DNA of 64,000 nucleotides from Pandoraea cepalis (GCF_902459665.1 NZ_CABPSL010000001.1:62001-126000), one strand, 5' to 3'; positions 36,789 through 46,228 are shown, numbered from the stretch's first letter. The notes: generated by a model not told the origin, from the sequence alone. Made by a program: numbers and translations.

Positions 36789-36825
36789 CGGCCCGCCCTT
36801 GTCGACACCCGGCAAGGGCGGGCCG
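36789..36825 (-). terminator. 13-bp perfect hairpin downstream of the DoxX gene
   Basis: CGGCCCGCCCTTG (36789-36801) and CAAGGGCGGGCCG (36813-36825) flank 11 bases, about 60 bp past the DoxX stop codon on its strand. Strong stem without a T-run. Confidence 0.6.
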
Positions 36826-36886
36826 TTCACGAACTGCGTGCGACAGTGCGCGCAAAAGGGCACGCCTGGCGCGCTTCGTCCTTCGA

Positions 36887-37294
36887 TCAGTCCCAGGCGC
36901 CGCGACCGCCCGACACGCTGTAGCGGCCCGCACCGAAGAGCATCAGGCAAACGCCCGTGAACAAGTAGAAGGCTTGCAGTTCGAGCGACCAGCCGCCGGT
37001 CTTCGCGAGATCGCCGAGTTGGTTCAGGTGCACCAGCGAGAACGCGATCACCATATTGCCCACGACGAGCAGGCCACCCAGACGGGTGAGAACGCCGAGA
37101 ATCAGCAGGACCGGGGCGAGCAGTTCGCCGAGATAGACGCCGTAGGCGAGAAAGCTCGGCAGGCCGTGCGAAGTGATCATGCCCTCGATGAAGCCGATCC
37201 CGTTGATGACCTTGCTGACGCCGTGAAACAGCAGCAGGATGCCGAGGGTAAGGCGCAAGATCAGTTTGCCGAGATCGTCTCTGGTGCTCTGCAT
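36887..37294 (-). CDS. DoxX-family membrane protein
   Basis: 135 aa from the ATG at 37294, which has AAGGAG 8 nt upstream; the longer frame has no such site. Four helices: LILRLTLGILLLFHGVSKVI, LAYGVYLGELLAPVLLILGV, LLVVGNMVIAFSLVHL and FYLFTGVCLMLFGAGRYS. This is the DoxX/YphA pattern. Relatives are linked to redox or thiol stress, but the function is not firmly known. Confidence 0.85.
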   Translation of the reverse strand: MQSTRDDLGKLILRLTLGILLLFHGVSKVINGIGFIEGMITSHGLPSFLAYGVYLGELLAPVLLILGVLTRLGGLLVVGNMVIAFSLVHLNQLGDLAKTGGWSLELQAFYLFTGVCLMLFGAGRYSVSGGRGAWD

Positions 37295-37677
37295 GGGGAA
37301 GGCTCCTTCTTGACTCGCGAGTTCGCGTAAGGGGGCTGACAGGTACGGAGTGGCACGCTCGCTAGCGCCGCGTGCCGGCCAAATGGGCACCACTGTATCA
37401 AATCGTTACGGCGCTGTCTGCGGGTGTCCTATCGATTTCAGGGACATAGCGCGAATCGCGACAGGCGCGCCGATTACACGTGGTTACTTTTCGGACTGCC
37501 CGGTTACACGCCGGCTGTCGGCGCGGCGCTCGCCTGCGCCGTTAAACCGCATAAGGACACGGTCATTCGCTGGCAATCCCGCCAACGGCCCGGATCCCCG
37601 CCGGTTTCCTGAAGACGCATCACCGCATGCGCGTTCAGGCCAACTCAAAGCAGTGCAAAGCCAATAAGGATTCCATC
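37295..37677. other. Non-coding gap upstream of the repeat protein
   Basis: 383 bases between divergent genes. TTACACG occurs at 37474-37480 and again at 37504-37510, exactly 30 bp apart (about three helical turns), which could be two protein sites on one face of the DNA. Nothing else is recognised. Confidence 0.4.
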
Positions 37678-38265
37678 ATGAACGTCCGCAAAACCGTGAT
37701 TCTGAGCGCCGCGACCCTTGCCTTGGGCGGAGTGTTCGCCTCGCAGGCGTTTGCCCAGACGCCCACGACCGAGACGTCGCGCGACGTCAAGCAACAGCAG
37801 CGCATCGACAATGGCCTCAAGAGCGGTCAGTTGACGACGAAGGAAGCGTCGCGTCTCGAGAAGGGCGAGGCGAAGATCGACCGGATGCAGGCGCACGCCG
37901 ATCACACCGGCGATACGGCGGCCGAGAAGGCCCGCATTGCCCGCGCCCAGAACAACGAGAGCGCAAAGATCGAGCAGCTCAAGCACAACGACCGGGCGGC
38001 GAATCCCGGATCGGCGTCGTCGGAGCGCATGCAGGCCGACGTGCAACGCAACGTCAATCAGGAGAAGCGCATCGCGCAAGGACAAGCCGCCGGTACGTTG
38101 ACCAACCAGCAGGCCGGTAGCCTCGAGCGCGGGCAGGCGCATGTCGACGCCGCCGAAGCGCATGCAGGCAAAAACGGTCACGTGAGCGCGGGCGAGCAGG
38201 TCGGCGTGCAGCACCGCGAGAATCATCAGAACCGACGGATTCGTCACGACAAGACGAATGGATGA
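37678..38265 (+). CDS. Secreted repeat protein of unknown function, possibly EF-hand-like
   Basis: 195 aa. Signal peptide MNVRKTVILSAATLALGG ending AFAQ. Two internal repeats of about 45 residues follow: QQQRIDNGLKSGQLTTKEAS then RLEKGEAKIDRMQAHADHTG, and NQEKRIAQGQAAGTLTNQQA then SLERGQAHVDAAEAHAGKNG. Each ends in a D/G/N loop then (A/S)AxE, which looks like a degenerate EF-hand loop. Strongly polar, no cysteine. Similar repeat proteins are common in Burkholderia-type genomes without known role. Start chosen for AAGGATTCC spacing and the signal peptide. A terminator follows. Confidence 0.7.
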   Translation: MNVRKTVILSAATLALGGVFASQAFAQTPTTETSRDVKQQQRIDNGLKSGQLTTKEASRLEKGEAKIDRMQAHADHTGDTAAEKARIARAQNNESAKIEQLKHNDRAANPGSASSERMQADVQRNVNQEKRIAQGQAAGTLTNQQAGSLERGQAHVDAAEAHAGKNGHVSAGEQVGVQHRENHQNRRIRHDKTNG

Positions 38266-38325
38266 GCGGCCGCTGAGGGCTATTCGCGCGCGTGACCGAG
38301 GCGCATGACCCTGGCGGATGACACA

Positions 38326-38359
38326 AGCGCTACCCCTGGTGGGGTGGCGCTTCTGTTTT
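38326..38359 (+). terminator. Rho-independent terminator after the repeat protein
   Basis: AGCGCTACCCC and GGGGTGGCGCT (11 bp with one G-U) flank TGGT and are followed by TCTGTTTT. Ends the plus-strand transcript of the repeat protein. Confidence 0.75.
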
Positions 38360-38402
38360 GGGGCTATCATCGGCGTCTCAACGAAACCGGAGGACGCTCA
38401 CG

Positions 38403-38804
38403 ATGGAGCTGGTGCAAGTGCAGAAGATGCTCGACGGACTCGTGTCGCCGTGGGTGCGGCAATTGAATCTGCGGATCGAGGCGACCGGACCGGAACAAAG
38501 CGAGCTCACATTGCCGTTCGATGCCGCATTCAGGCATGGCGGTGGCGTGATCTGCGGGCAGGTGTTCATGGCCGTGGCCGACACGGCGATGGTGGTGGCC
38601 CTCTCGGCCGCGCTCGGCGGCTTCCAGCCGATGACAACCGTCACGCTCAACACGCAGTTCATGCGCCCGGTGACCGATGGCGATCTGCGCGTGATCGCGC
38701 GAATTCTGCGTCGCGGCAAGAACCTGGTGTTCGGCGAAATCGAAATTCTCGACGCGTCGGGCAAGATGGCCGTGCATGCGACGACGACTTACGCGCTGTT
38801 GTGA
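38403..38804 (+). CDS. PaaI-type hotdog-fold thioesterase
   Basis: 133 aa from the ATG at 38403. Hotdog-fold features: DAAFRHGGGVICGQVFMAVA with the HGG turn and central helix, TTVTLNTQFMRPVTDGDLRV, RRGKNLVFGEIEILDASGKM and a last strand VHATTTYAL. Hydrolyses acyl- or aroyl-CoA thioesters in relatives. Substrate unknown; not clustered with phenylacetate genes. Confidence 0.87.
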   Translation: MELVQVQKMLDGLVSPWVRQLNLRIEATGPEQSELTLPFDAAFRHGGGVICGQVFMAVADTAMVVALSAALGGFQPMTTVTLNTQFMRPVTDGDLRVIARILRRGKNLVFGEIEILDASGKMAVHATTTYALL

Positions 38805-38859
38805 GCACACGGGCGCGAGGCGGTCGACGTGGCGCGCGCGATAGTACCGAGGAGGGCAA

Positions 38860-39708
38860 GTGTTCGATCAGATCGTATTCGCCGGGGGCGGCAACCGTTG
38901 CTGGTGGCAGGCGGGATTCTGGGAACGCGTGACGCGCGACATGCCGCTGCGCCCGCGTATCATCACCGGTATTTCGGCCGGCGCGGCCACGGCGTGCATG
39001 CTGCACATGCGCTCGTCGGACTGGGTGATGGATTACTACCGGCAGGCGCTCGCGAGCAATCGCAAGAATGCCTATTGGGGCAATCTGGTGCGCCGTGAGC
39101 GGGTGTTTCCGCATTACCGCATCTATCGTCAAGCGCTGCTCGCCATCTATGACGGCCAGCTCGACAAACTTGCCGCGGCGCCGGAGATTCGCGTGGGCCT
39201 GTCGCACATCCCACGCTGGCTGGGGCCACGCATGGCGACGGCGGCGGGGCTAGTGGCTTACAACATTGACAAGCACGTGCGCCGCACGTTGCATCCAACG
39301 CTCGCGAGGCAGCTCGGTTTTACCCCCGAATTCGTGCGCGCGCAGGACTGCCGGACGACAGCGGATCTGGCCGATCTGATGCTGCAATCGTCATGCACGC
39401 CGCCGTTCACGCCAATTCTGCGGCGCGACGGTCGCCCTGTGCTCGACGGGGGCATGGTCGACAACGTACCGGTCGATGCGCTCGACGCCACGCCGGGGCG
39501 AGTGCTGGTGCTGGTGACGCGGCGCTATCCACGTCCGCAGATCTTTACGCAACATCACGCCGGGCAGGACCGCTTGTACGTGCAGCCGTCCGTACCCGTG
39601 CCGATTTCGAGTTGGGATTACACGCGCCCTGACATGATGGGCCCGGCCTTCGCGCTGGGTCGCCAGGACGGCGAGACTTTCCTGCGACATCGGGACGCGA
39701 TGGCGTAG
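38860..39708 (+). CDS. Patatin-like phospholipase family protein
   Basis: 282 aa from a GTG at 38860 with GGAGGG 6 nt upstream. Oxyanion loop GGGNRCWW (9-16), nucleophile elbow GISAG with Ser39, and catalytic Asp196 in VLDGGMVDNVP make the Ser-Asp dyad complete. No signal peptide, so a cytoplasmic acyl hydrolase. The oxyanion loop has Asn instead of the frequent Gly/Thr. Substrate unknown. Confidence 0.85.
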   Translation: MFDQIVFAGGGNRCWWQAGFWERVTRDMPLRPRIITGISAGAATACMLHMRSSDWVMDYYRQALASNRKNAYWGNLVRRERVFPHYRIYRQALLAIYDGQLDKLAAAPEIRVGLSHIPRWLGPRMATAAGLVAYNIDKHVRRTLHPTLARQLGFTPEFVRAQDCRTTADLADLMLQSSCTPPFTPILRRDGRPVLDGGMVDNVPVDALDATPGRVLVLVTRRYPRPQIFTQHHAGQDRLYVQPSVPVPISSWDYTRPDMMGPAFALGRQDGETFLRHRDAMA

Positions 39709-39731
39709 GCGCCTCGCCGGCGCTGCAAATG

Positions 39732-40742
39732 TCAGCGCCCGAAGCCGAGCAGCGCGGCCGGGTTGGCGACGTGCGAGCGGTCGCCGTTCAGGAAATCGAC
39801 GATATTCTGGAAGGCCACGCGGAAATACAGCTCGTAGCTTTCCCGCTCGACGTAGCCGATGTGCGGCGTGCACACGCAATTTTCCAGTCGCAGCAGGGGG
39901 TTGCCCTGCAGAATCGGCTCGCTCTCGAAGACGTCGATGGCGGCCATGCCGGGGCGGCCCCGATTGAGTGCCGTGATCAATGCGTTCTCTTCGACCAGTT
40001 CCGCACGGCTCGTATTCACGAACAGTGCCGTGGGCTTCATGTGCAGCAGGTCGTCGAGTTTGACGAGGTGCCGCGTCTCGTCGTTCAGGCGCAGGTGCAA
40101 CGACAGCACGTCGCTTTGCGTGAACAGTTCTTCCTTGCTGTTCGCCACGCGCAAGCCATCGGCGGCCGCGGCTTCTCGCGATCCTTCGCGGCCCCAGACC
40201 ATCACTTCCATGCCGAACGCGCGACCATAGCCCGCCACGAGTCGGCCGATCTTGCCGTAGCCCCAGAGGCCGAGTGTCTGACCGCGCAGCACCTGACCCA
40301 GCCCGAAATTCGCCGGCATGCTCGACGATTTCAGACCGGACTGCTGCCACGCACCGTGCTTGAGGCTGGAGACATATTGAGGAATCCGGCGCTGGGCGGC
40401 CATGATCAGTGCCCAGGTGAGTTCGGCCGGCGCGGTCGGCGAGCCGATGCCCTCGAGCACGGCCACGCCGCGGGCGGTGCAGGCGTCGATGTCGATGTGC
40501 GCGCCGGCACGCCCGGTCTGGCTGATGATGCGCAGACGCGGCAGTTTGTCGATGAGCTGGGCGGTGATGGCGGTGCGCTCGCGAACCAGAACGAGCACTT
40601 CCGCTTCGCCGACGCGGGCGGCGAGTTGCCCGACGCCCTTGACCGTGTTGTTGAAGACCTTGACGTCGTGACCGGCCAGCAGGGAGAAGCAGTCGAGCTT
40701 GCGAACGGCGTCCTGATAGTCGTCGAGAATGGCAATTTTCAT
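39732..40742 (-). CDS. D-isomer-specific 2-hydroxyacid dehydrogenase family protein
   Basis: 336 aa from the ATG at 40742. Substrate domain MKIAILDDYQDAVRKL, then the NAD domain with LWGYGKIGRLVAGYGRAFGM. Catalytic residues: Arg in FVNTSRAELV, Glu in IDVFESEPI and His in CTPHIGYVE. Family enzymes reduce 2-oxo acids to D-hydroxyacids or act on phosphoglycerate and similar. The GRAGAHIDIDA block matches the branch often labelled D-2-hydroxyacid dehydrogenase without known substrate. The frame stays open far upstream, but that part has no protein-like sequence. Confidence 0.9.
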   Translation of the reverse strand: MKIAILDDYQDAVRKLDCFSLLAGHDVKVFNNTVKGVGQLAARVGEAEVLVLVRERTAITAQLIDKLPRLRIISQTGRAGAHIDIDACTARGVAVLEGIGSPTAPAELTWALIMAAQRRIPQYVSSLKHGAWQQSGLKSSSMPANFGLGQVLRGQTLGLWGYGKIGRLVAGYGRAFGMEVMVWGREGSREAAAADGLRVANSKEELFTQSDVLSLHLRLNDETRHLVKLDDLLHMKPTALFVNTSRAELVEENALITALNRGRPGMAAIDVFESEPILQGNPLLRLENCVCTPHIGYVERESYELYFRVAFQNIVDFLNGDRSHVANPAALLGFGR

Positions 40743-41304
40743 GGCAAAACGTAATCGGATCGGCGCAGGACGGCGAGCGCTCTGCGCGGGCGGAACATGG
40801 GTCTGAGGCCGCCGCGACCGGCGGACGAACGGGTCGACCACAGGGACGGCGTTTGTCGGGGCCACCCAGCGCCGGCCTTGTTGCGACGCAGCACCGGCGC
40901 GATTTGCGCGGTGGTATGCTGACGCCTCGTTTTGCATAGTATGGCAGGTGTCCTGGCAACCATGGCGAAACCGCCTCAACACGATGGCAAAAAATCGAAC
41001 CCACCCCGCAAAAGCAAGTCGGATCCGGTGAGCGAGACGCCTGATGCGCACGTATCGGTGCGCGTGTTGCCCCCTGCTGTCCCGCGTGTGGACTTGCGTG
41101 CGTCGCAAGCCACACAACACGCTCCGTACTTCGTGCGGCCCATGCCTGCGTGCGCGTTGAGGTTCTGCGCACACGGCGATCGCCGGGGCTATCCTGCCCT
41201 TCCGGTATCCCCAACCGGAAGGGTCGCCCGGCCATCCAAGGTGCCTGCACGACGCACGCCCGGCGTCCGCCTCGATTTCCCGACTCTGCATGGAGACAAC
41301 CCCC
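40743..41304. other. Long divergent gap upstream of pckG
   Basis: 562 bases between the dehydrogenase and pckG. It holds a 12-base palindrome CGGCGATCGCCG (41174-41185) and, close behind, the hairpin at 41197-41223. No tRNA or small gene with a ribosome site was found. Confidence 0.45.
41197..41223 (+). promoter_or_regulatory. Leader hairpin upstream of pckG
   Basis: CCCTTCCGGT and ACCGGAAGGG pair perfectly over 10 bp around ATCCCCA, 82 nt before the pckG start. No U-run follows, so it is more likely an mRNA element or operator than a terminator. Function unknown. Confidence 0.5.
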
Positions 41305-43191
41305 ATGACGCAAGCCAGTGTGAGCGCAAGCGCGCTCAACGCCTCCTCCTCGTCCAATGTCGCTACCCGTGATCTGCCCGCCTGGGTGCGTCATCGCAAG
41401 CTGATCGACTGGGTGTCGCACATCGCGGCGATTACCCAGCCCGAGCGCGTCGTCTGGTGCGACGGCTCACAGGAGGAATACGACCGTCTGTGCGAGCAGA
41501 TGGTGGCTGCCGGCACGATGAAGCGGCTCAACCCGGCCAAGCGCCCGAACTCGTTCCTCGCGCTCTCCGATCCGTCGGACGTCGCGCGGGTGGAAGACCG
41601 CACGTTCATCTGCAGCGAAACGCGCGAAGACGCCGGCCCGACCAATCACTGGATCGATCCGCGTGAAATGCGCACGACGCTCGACGGCCTGTTCCAGGGC
41701 TGCATGCGCGGCCGCACGATGTATGTCGTACCGTTCTCGATGGGCCCGCTCGGCTCACCGATCGCCCATATCGGCGTGGAATTGTCCGACACACCGTATG
41801 TGGCCGTGAACATGCGCATCATGACGCGCATGGGCCGTGCCGTGTATGACGTTCTGGGCGCCGACGGCGAGTTCGTGCCGTGCGTTCATACGGTGGGCAA
41901 GCCGCTCGCCGCCGGTGAGCAGGACGTGGCATGGCCGTGCAACAACACGAAGTACATCGTGCATTTTCCGGAAACCCGCGAAATCTGGAGCTATGGTTCG
42001 GGCTACGGCGGCAATGCGCTGCTGGGCAAGAAGTGTTTCGCGCTGCGCATCGCCTCGAAGATGGGCCGCGACGAAGGCTGGCTCGCCGAACATATGCTGA
42101 TTCTCGGCGTGACGTCGCCCGAGGGCAGGAAGTATCACGTGGCGGCGGCGTTCCCGTCGGCCTGCGGCAAGACCAACTTTGCCATGCTGATCCCGCCGAA
42201 GGGCTTCGACGGCTGGAAGGTCGAGACCATTGGCGACGACATCGCCTGGATCAAGCCGGGCCGCGATGGCCGTCTGTACGCGATCAATCCGGAAGCCGGC
42301 TTCTTCGGCGTGGCCCCGGGGACGAGCGAGAAGACCAACCCGAACGCGCTGGCGACGCTCGGTGAGAACGTCATCTTCACCAACGTGGCGTTGACGGACG
42401 ACGGCGACGTGTGGTGGGAAGGCCTGACCGACACGCCGCCGGCGCATCTGATCGACTGGCAGGGCAAGGACTGGACGCCGCAGAGCGCGAAGGAGACGGG
42501 CCGCAAGGCGGCGCATCCGAATTCGCGGTTCACGGCGCCGGCATCGCAATGTCCGTCGATCGATGCCGACTGGGAAAATCCGGCCGGGGTGGCGATCGAT
42601 GCGTTCATTTTCGGTGGCCGCCGCTCGACGACCGTGCCGCTGGTGACAGAAGCGCGCGACTGGACCGAGGGCGTGTACATGGCCGCGACCATGGGCTCGG
42701 AGACGACGGCCGCGGCGGCGGGCCAGCAGGGGGTGGTGCGCCGCGATCCGTTCGCCATGCTGCCGTTCTGCGGCTACAACATGAGCGACTACTTCCAGCA
42801 CTGGCTCGATACCGGCGCGCACCTCGACAAGCTTGGCGCCGTGTTGCCGAAGATCTACTGCGTGAACTGGTTCCGCAAGGGCGCGGACGGCAAGTTCGTG
42901 TGGCCGGGCTTCGGCGAGAACATGCGTGTGCTGGCATGGATGCTCGGCCGTATCGACGGCACCGCGCAAGGGGTGGAGCATGCGTTCGGCATCACGCCGC
43001 GCTACGAGGATCTGAACTGGAACGGTCTGTCGTTCACGCCGTCGCAGTTCGACGACGTGACCTCGATGGACTCGGCCGCCTGGCACGAGGAGTTGAAGCT
43101 CCACACTGAACTGTTCGACACGTTCAATCATCGTCTGCCGCAAGCGTTGCTCGACACGAAGACCGACATCGAGCGTCGCCTGAAGTCGTGA
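41305..43191 (+). CDS. pckG: Phosphoenolpyruvate carboxykinase (GTP)
   Basis: 628 aa from the ATG at 41305 (GGAG ten bases upstream); an ATG at 41290 is also in frame but lacks a ribosome site. GTP-type [25 protein letters not shown], the P-loop with reactive Cys [22 protein letters not shown]-like [14 protein letters not shown], the PEP/oxaloacetate region [13 protein letters not shown], and the guanine site [19 protein letters not shown]. Converts oxaloacetate and GTP to PEP and CO2, the first step of gluconeogenesis from acids. Monocistronic, closed by a clear terminator. Confidence 0.97.
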   Translation: MTQASVSASALNASSSSNVATRDLPAWVRHRKLIDWVSHIAAITQPERVVWCDGSQEEYDRLCEQMVAAGTMKRLNPAKRPNSFLALSDPSDVARVEDRTFICSETREDAGPTNHWIDPREMRTTLDGLFQGCMRGRTMYVVPFSMGPLGSPIAHIGVELSDTPYVAVNMRIMTRMGRAVYDVLGADGEFVPCVHTVGKPLAAGEQDVAWPCNNTKYIVHFPETREIWSYGSGYGGNALLGKKCFALRIASKMGRDEGWLAEHMLILGVTSPEGRKYHVAAAFPSACGKTNFAMLIPPKGFDGWKVETIGDDIAWIKPGRDGRLYAINPEAGFFGVAPGTSEKTNPNALATLGENVIFTNVALTDDGDVWWEGLTDTPPAHLIDWQGKDWTPQSAKETGRKAAHPNSRFTAPASQCPSIDADWENPAGVAIDAFIFGGRRSTTVPLVTEARDWTEGVYMAATMGSETTAAAAGQQGVVRRDPFAMLPFCGYNMSDYFQHWLDTGAHLDKLGAVLPKIYCVNWFRKGADGKFVWPGFGENMRVLAWMLGRIDGTAQGVEHAFGITPRYEDLNWNGLSFTPSQFDDVTSMDSAAWHEELKLHTELFDTFNHRLPQALLDTKTDIERRLKS

Positions 43192-43270
43192 TTCGTCCGA
43201 TGATCGAATGATCGCGCGCTGAACTTGCGAGACGCCGGCATCACGGGTCAAGTTAAGGCTGCGCACAACG

Positions 43271-43303
43271 ATCCCACCGAGGGAGACTTCGGTGGGATTT
43301 TTG
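43271..43303 (+). terminator. Rho-independent terminator of pckG
   Basis: TCCCACCGA (43272-43280) and TCGGTGGGA (43289-43297) pair perfectly, followed by a T-run from 43298. Confidence 0.9.
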
Positions 43304-43436
43304 TTGCCTTGTGACACTTCCGAAAGGCTTGCCAGGCAAGGGTCCGGGCGGTTTTCGATAGGACTGTGGTGATAGCATTTCTCCTGTTGTTCTGTTCGGA
43401 CAACGACTTTTCCATTCGGAACCCCAGGAGGCGCTG

Positions 43437-43643
43437 ATGCACATGATGTTGATCGAAGGTATTGACGAACCGCTCATGCGATCGATCCGGTCGCGTGCGG
43501 CCATGTACGGGAGAACCCCGGAGGAAGAAGTGCTGACGATTCTGGATAACGTGGCGCGGGTTCCGGGGTTTCGCTCGCTGGGGGAAGCACTGTTGGCCAT
43601 GCCGAATGTTGGACTGGACAGCGATTTTGAACGTATCAATTAA
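43437..43643 (+). CDS. VapB/FitA-like antitoxin
   Basis: 68 aa with AGGAGG at ideal spacing. LIEGIDEPLMRSIRSRAAMY and GRTPEEEVLTILDNV form a ribbon-helix-helix DNA-binding fold of the FitA/Arc type. The C-terminal tail (LGEALLAMPNVGLDSDFERI) should wrap the toxin, which is encoded 15 bp downstream. Expected to autorepress the pair. Confidence 0.85.
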   Translation: MHMMLIEGIDEPLMRSIRSRAAMYGRTPEEEVLTILDNVARVPGFRSLGEALLAMPNVGLDSDFERIN

Positions 43644-43658
43644 GGCAATGAGTGTCCG

Positions 43659-44078
43659 ATGTATTTACTCGATACGAACGTTATTAGCGAGTGTCGGAAA
43701 TGCGGGGGCGGTGACGAAGGGGTTCAGCGCTTTATCCGTCGGACCGATCGTGATCAATCACCGCGCTTTCTTTCGGTCATCACGCTGGGAGAACTACAGC
43801 GTGGTGTGAAAGTCCTTCGGCACCGGAATGATGCGCGACAGGCGGTGCTGATCGAGGCATGGCTCGAAAAGCTGAAACGCGATTACGCGCGCGAGATTTT
43901 GCCGGTGGACCAGACGATCTGTAACGTTTGGGCACGTCTGCGCGTGCCTCATTCCGAGCACCCCATCGACAAGTTGATTGCTGCCACTGCGCTGGTGCAT
44001 CGGCTCGTCGTGGTCACGCGCAACGTGAGGGATTTTTCCAATACCGGCGTGGAGGTATACAACCCATTTGTGCACTGA
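43659..44078 (+). CDS. VapC/FitB-like PIN-domain toxin
   Basis: 139 aa. All four PIN acidic residues are present: Asp5 (LLDTNVISE), Glu45 (TLGELQRG), Asp104 (PIDKLIAATA) and Asp125 (NVRDF). Members are Mg-dependent RNases that cut tRNA, rRNA or mRNA when freed from antitoxin. Overlaps no other gene; forms a two-gene operon with the antitoxin. The codon use is somewhat less GC-biased than in its neighbours, consistent with mobility, but this was judged by eye only. Confidence 0.88.
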   Translation: MYLLDTNVISECRKCGGGDEGVQRFIRRTDRDQSPRFLSVITLGELQRGVKVLRHRNDARQAVLIEAWLEKLKRDYAREILPVDQTICNVWARLRVPHSEHPIDKLIAATALVHRLVVVTRNVRDFSNTGVEVYNPFVH

Positions 44079-44152
44079 TCACGGTCGGTGTGAGCGCCGT
44101 ACTGTCACCCGACCCACGCGCGCCGCGCGCTCGACAGGCGCCCTCACGCGAC

Positions 44153-44785
44153 CTACAGTCGATTCTCCACCGCAAACTTGATCAACTCCGCCTGCCCTTC
44201 GATGCCGAGCTTGCGCTTGATGTTGAGCCGGTGCGTCTCCACGGTGCGGACCGACAAATCCATTTCCGTGGCAATTTGCTTGTTTGCCAGTCCGCGCGCG
44301 ATCCGCGAGAGGATTTCGCGTTCGCGAGGTGTAAGCGTATCGATGGGCGCGTGCGACGTCGAGGCCTGCACCACGCGCGCGGCAATGGCGGCGCTGTAGT
44401 ACGAATCGCCGCGCGCCACGCGTTCGATGGCGGTCACGATCTCGTGGGCGGGGGCGTCCTTGAGCACGTAGCCGCGTGCGCCGGCGCGGACGGCCTGACG
44501 CACATATTCGGCGTTGTCATGCATCGAGAGGATCAGCACGGCGATGTGGGGGAACTGCTCGCGAAACTGGGCCGTCAGTTCAATGCCGTTCGTGCCGCGC
44601 ATGCTGATGTCCATCAGCGCCAGATCCGGCGACGATGTCTTCGCCCGCGTGAGCGCTTCCTGTGCATTGCCCGCCTCACCGACGACCTGCAGGTTGGGCG
44701 AGGCGTCGAAGCGTGCGCGCAGTCCATCGCGCACGAGCGGGTGATCGTCGATCAGGAGCAGTCGAATGGGATGCGCTTGCGTCAT
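44153..44785 (-). CDS. NarL/LuxR-family response regulator
   Basis: 210 aa; the ATG at 44785 overlaps the kinase stop (ATGA). Receiver with LLLIDDHPLVRDGL and phospho-acceptor Asp59 in LALMDISMRG, then the LuxR HTH at about 145-205 (LTPREREILSRIARGLANKQ, TVETHRLNIKRKLG). Partner of the Cache kinase encoded just upstream. The position next to cstA suggests control of that transporter, in parallel with BtsSR and YjiY/BtsT in Escherichia coli, although those use LytTR proteins. Confidence 0.93.
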   Translation of the reverse strand: MTQAHPIRLLLIDDHPLVRDGLRARFDASPNLQVVGEAGNAQEALTRAKTSSPDLALMDISMRGTNGIELTAQFREQFPHIAVLILSMHDNAEYVRQAVRAGARGYVLKDAPAHEIVTAIERVARGDSYYSAAIAARVVQASTSHAPIDTLTPREREILSRIARGLANKQIATEMDLSVRTVETHRLNIKRKLGIEGQAELIKFAVENRL

Positions 44786-46167
44786 GGGCGTGAGGCTGTA
44801 CGAAGCGCCGCTTTCGCGGCGGCGGGCGTGAGGGGCACCCACGCGCTGATGGTGGTAAGACCCGGCCACGACTGAATGCCGAGAACGCCGCCGACGGCAT
44901 CGAGCCGCTCGCGCATATTGCGCAGGCCGATGCCATGGCTGGGATTGTGATGCACGTCGGTCACGTCGAATCCGCAGCCGTCGTCAGCAATCGACAGGTG
45001 AATGCCGTCGGGTTTGAACATCAGCAGGATCGAAACGCGCGACGCGTGCGCATGGCGTTCGATGTTGGTCAGCGCTTCCTGCGCGATGCGATAGAGCATT
45101 GTTTTGATGTTGTCGTCCAGCACGGGGGCGTCGCCTTCGACTTGCATCTCGACAGGCAGATTCGCATGCGAGCCGAACTCCCGTGCGAGCTGGTCGATGG
45201 CCGCGGCCAGACCGAGATCGTCGAGCATGGCCGGGCGCAGCGCCTGCGAAATACGTCGTACTTCCCCAAGCGTGCCGTTCAACCGCTCGATGGCCACGCC
45301 CAGCGCGGTGCTGGCGGCGGCGGGCGAGCCCGGCAAACGCATCGACGCCGACTCGAGCAGCAGCTTGACCGACACCAGCAATTGGCTGATGCCATCGTGC
45401 AGTTCGCGCGAAATGCGCGCGCGCTCGACTTCCTGCGATTCCACCACCTGACGTGCCAGTTGGCGCAACTTCGCATCGGCGGTCTTGAGTTCGGTGATGT
45501 TCACGACGAGCCCGCACAGGGCCACGATCGCCAGGCATGTCGAGGCGATGAGGGTGATCCAGATCAGCGTGCGATCGATGTTCGCCTGCGCGCGCTCGTC
45601 CGACGCGCGCAGCGTAGCTTCGACGTCGTCGAGATAAATCCCGGTGCCGATCATCCAGTTCCAGCGGGGCAGGGCGACGACGTAGCCGAGCTTTGGCGCC
45701 ATCTGGTGCAGGGACGGCTTTTCCCACGGATATTGCACGTAGCCGCCGCCGGCGCGCGCCGCCGCGATCAGGCGCTGGATCGTGGGCGCGCCCGACGCAT
45801 CCTTGAGCGACCAGAGATTGTGGCCGACGAGCTCGGGTTGGCGCGGGTGCATCAGGCTGCGGCCTTCGAGATCGTAGACGAAAAAGTAGCCGTCCTTGCC
45901 GAACTCCAGGCGGGCAAGGATGGCGAGGGCCGCCTCGCGGGCGGCGGGCGTGTCGGGGCCGTCGTACAGCGGCTCGATGGCCTTGCGCGCAAGGCCGACG
46001 TAATGCAGCAGCTCCGCCCGCTTGTTGGCCAGCGATGTGGTTTGCACAGCGTCGTGCTGCGCGCTCGAAAGCTCGTTGCCTTGGTGTCGCACGGCCAGCG
46101 CGATGGCGACCATCGCCAGGGCGACCGGCAACAGTGCCAGGACGAAAAATTTCTGTCGGAGATTCAT
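44782..46167 (-). CDS. Cache-domain sensor histidine kinase (HisKA_3 type)
   Basis: 461 aa from the ATG at 46167. Helix 1 at 7-27, a periplasmic single Cache domain (about 40-180, FGKDGYFFVYDLEGRSLMHP, LPRWNWMIGTGIYLDDVEAT), helix 2 at 200-224, then HisKA_3 with His257 in RISRELHDGISQLL and a HATPase end (RIAQEALTNIERHAHAS, ADDGCGFD, GIGLRNMRERL). This Cache type binds small carboxylates such as pyruvate or acetate in relatives. With the response regulator and the divergent cstA it likely forms a carboxylate-sensing switch; inferred from context. Confidence 0.92.
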   Translation of the reverse strand: MNLRQKFFVLALLPVALAMVAIALAVRHQGNELSSAQHDAVQTTSLANKRAELLHYVGLARKAIEPLYDGPDTPAAREAALAILARLEFGKDGYFFVYDLEGRSLMHPRQPELVGHNLWSLKDASGAPTIQRLIAAARAGGGYVQYPWEKPSLHQMAPKLGYVVALPRWNWMIGTGIYLDDVEATLRASDERAQANIDRTLIWITLIASTCLAIVALCGLVVNITELKTADAKLRQLARQVVESQEVERARISRELHDGISQLLVSVKLLLESASMRLPGSPAAASTALGVAIERLNGTLGEVRRISQALRPAMLDDLGLAAAIDQLAREFGSHANLPVEMQVEGDAPVLDDNIKTMLYRIAQEALTNIERHAHASRVSILLMFKPDGIHLSIADDGCGFDVTDVHHNPSHGIGLRNMRERLDAVGGVLGIQSWPGLTTISAWVPLTPAAAKAALRTASRP

Positions 46168-46206
46168 GGCATTCGGAAAGCTGCAATGCCGCGTTTCGCG
46201 GGGCTT

Positions 46207-46228
46207 CGCTACGTAATAGCACGTAGCG
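46207..46228. promoter_or_regulatory. Perfect 8-bp inverted repeat upstream of the Cache kinase
   Basis: CGCTACGT and ACGTAGCG flank six bases, 40 bp upstream of the kinase start and 305 bp upstream of cstA. An extra half-like CTGCGTAG follows at 46231-46238 and GCGTAGC recurs further on. Candidate site for the NarL-type regulator, for autoregulation and/or cstA control. The remaining 365-bp gap shows no gene. Confidence 0.55.

Noticed and set aside
40743-41357. Extended N-terminus of the hydroxyacid dehydrogenase
   Set aside because: The frame is open but the family start MKIAILDDYQD lies at 40742; upstream residues look random.
40932-41372. 146-codon frame before pckG
   Set aside because: Spans the palindrome and hairpin and overlaps the pckG start; composition unlike a protein.
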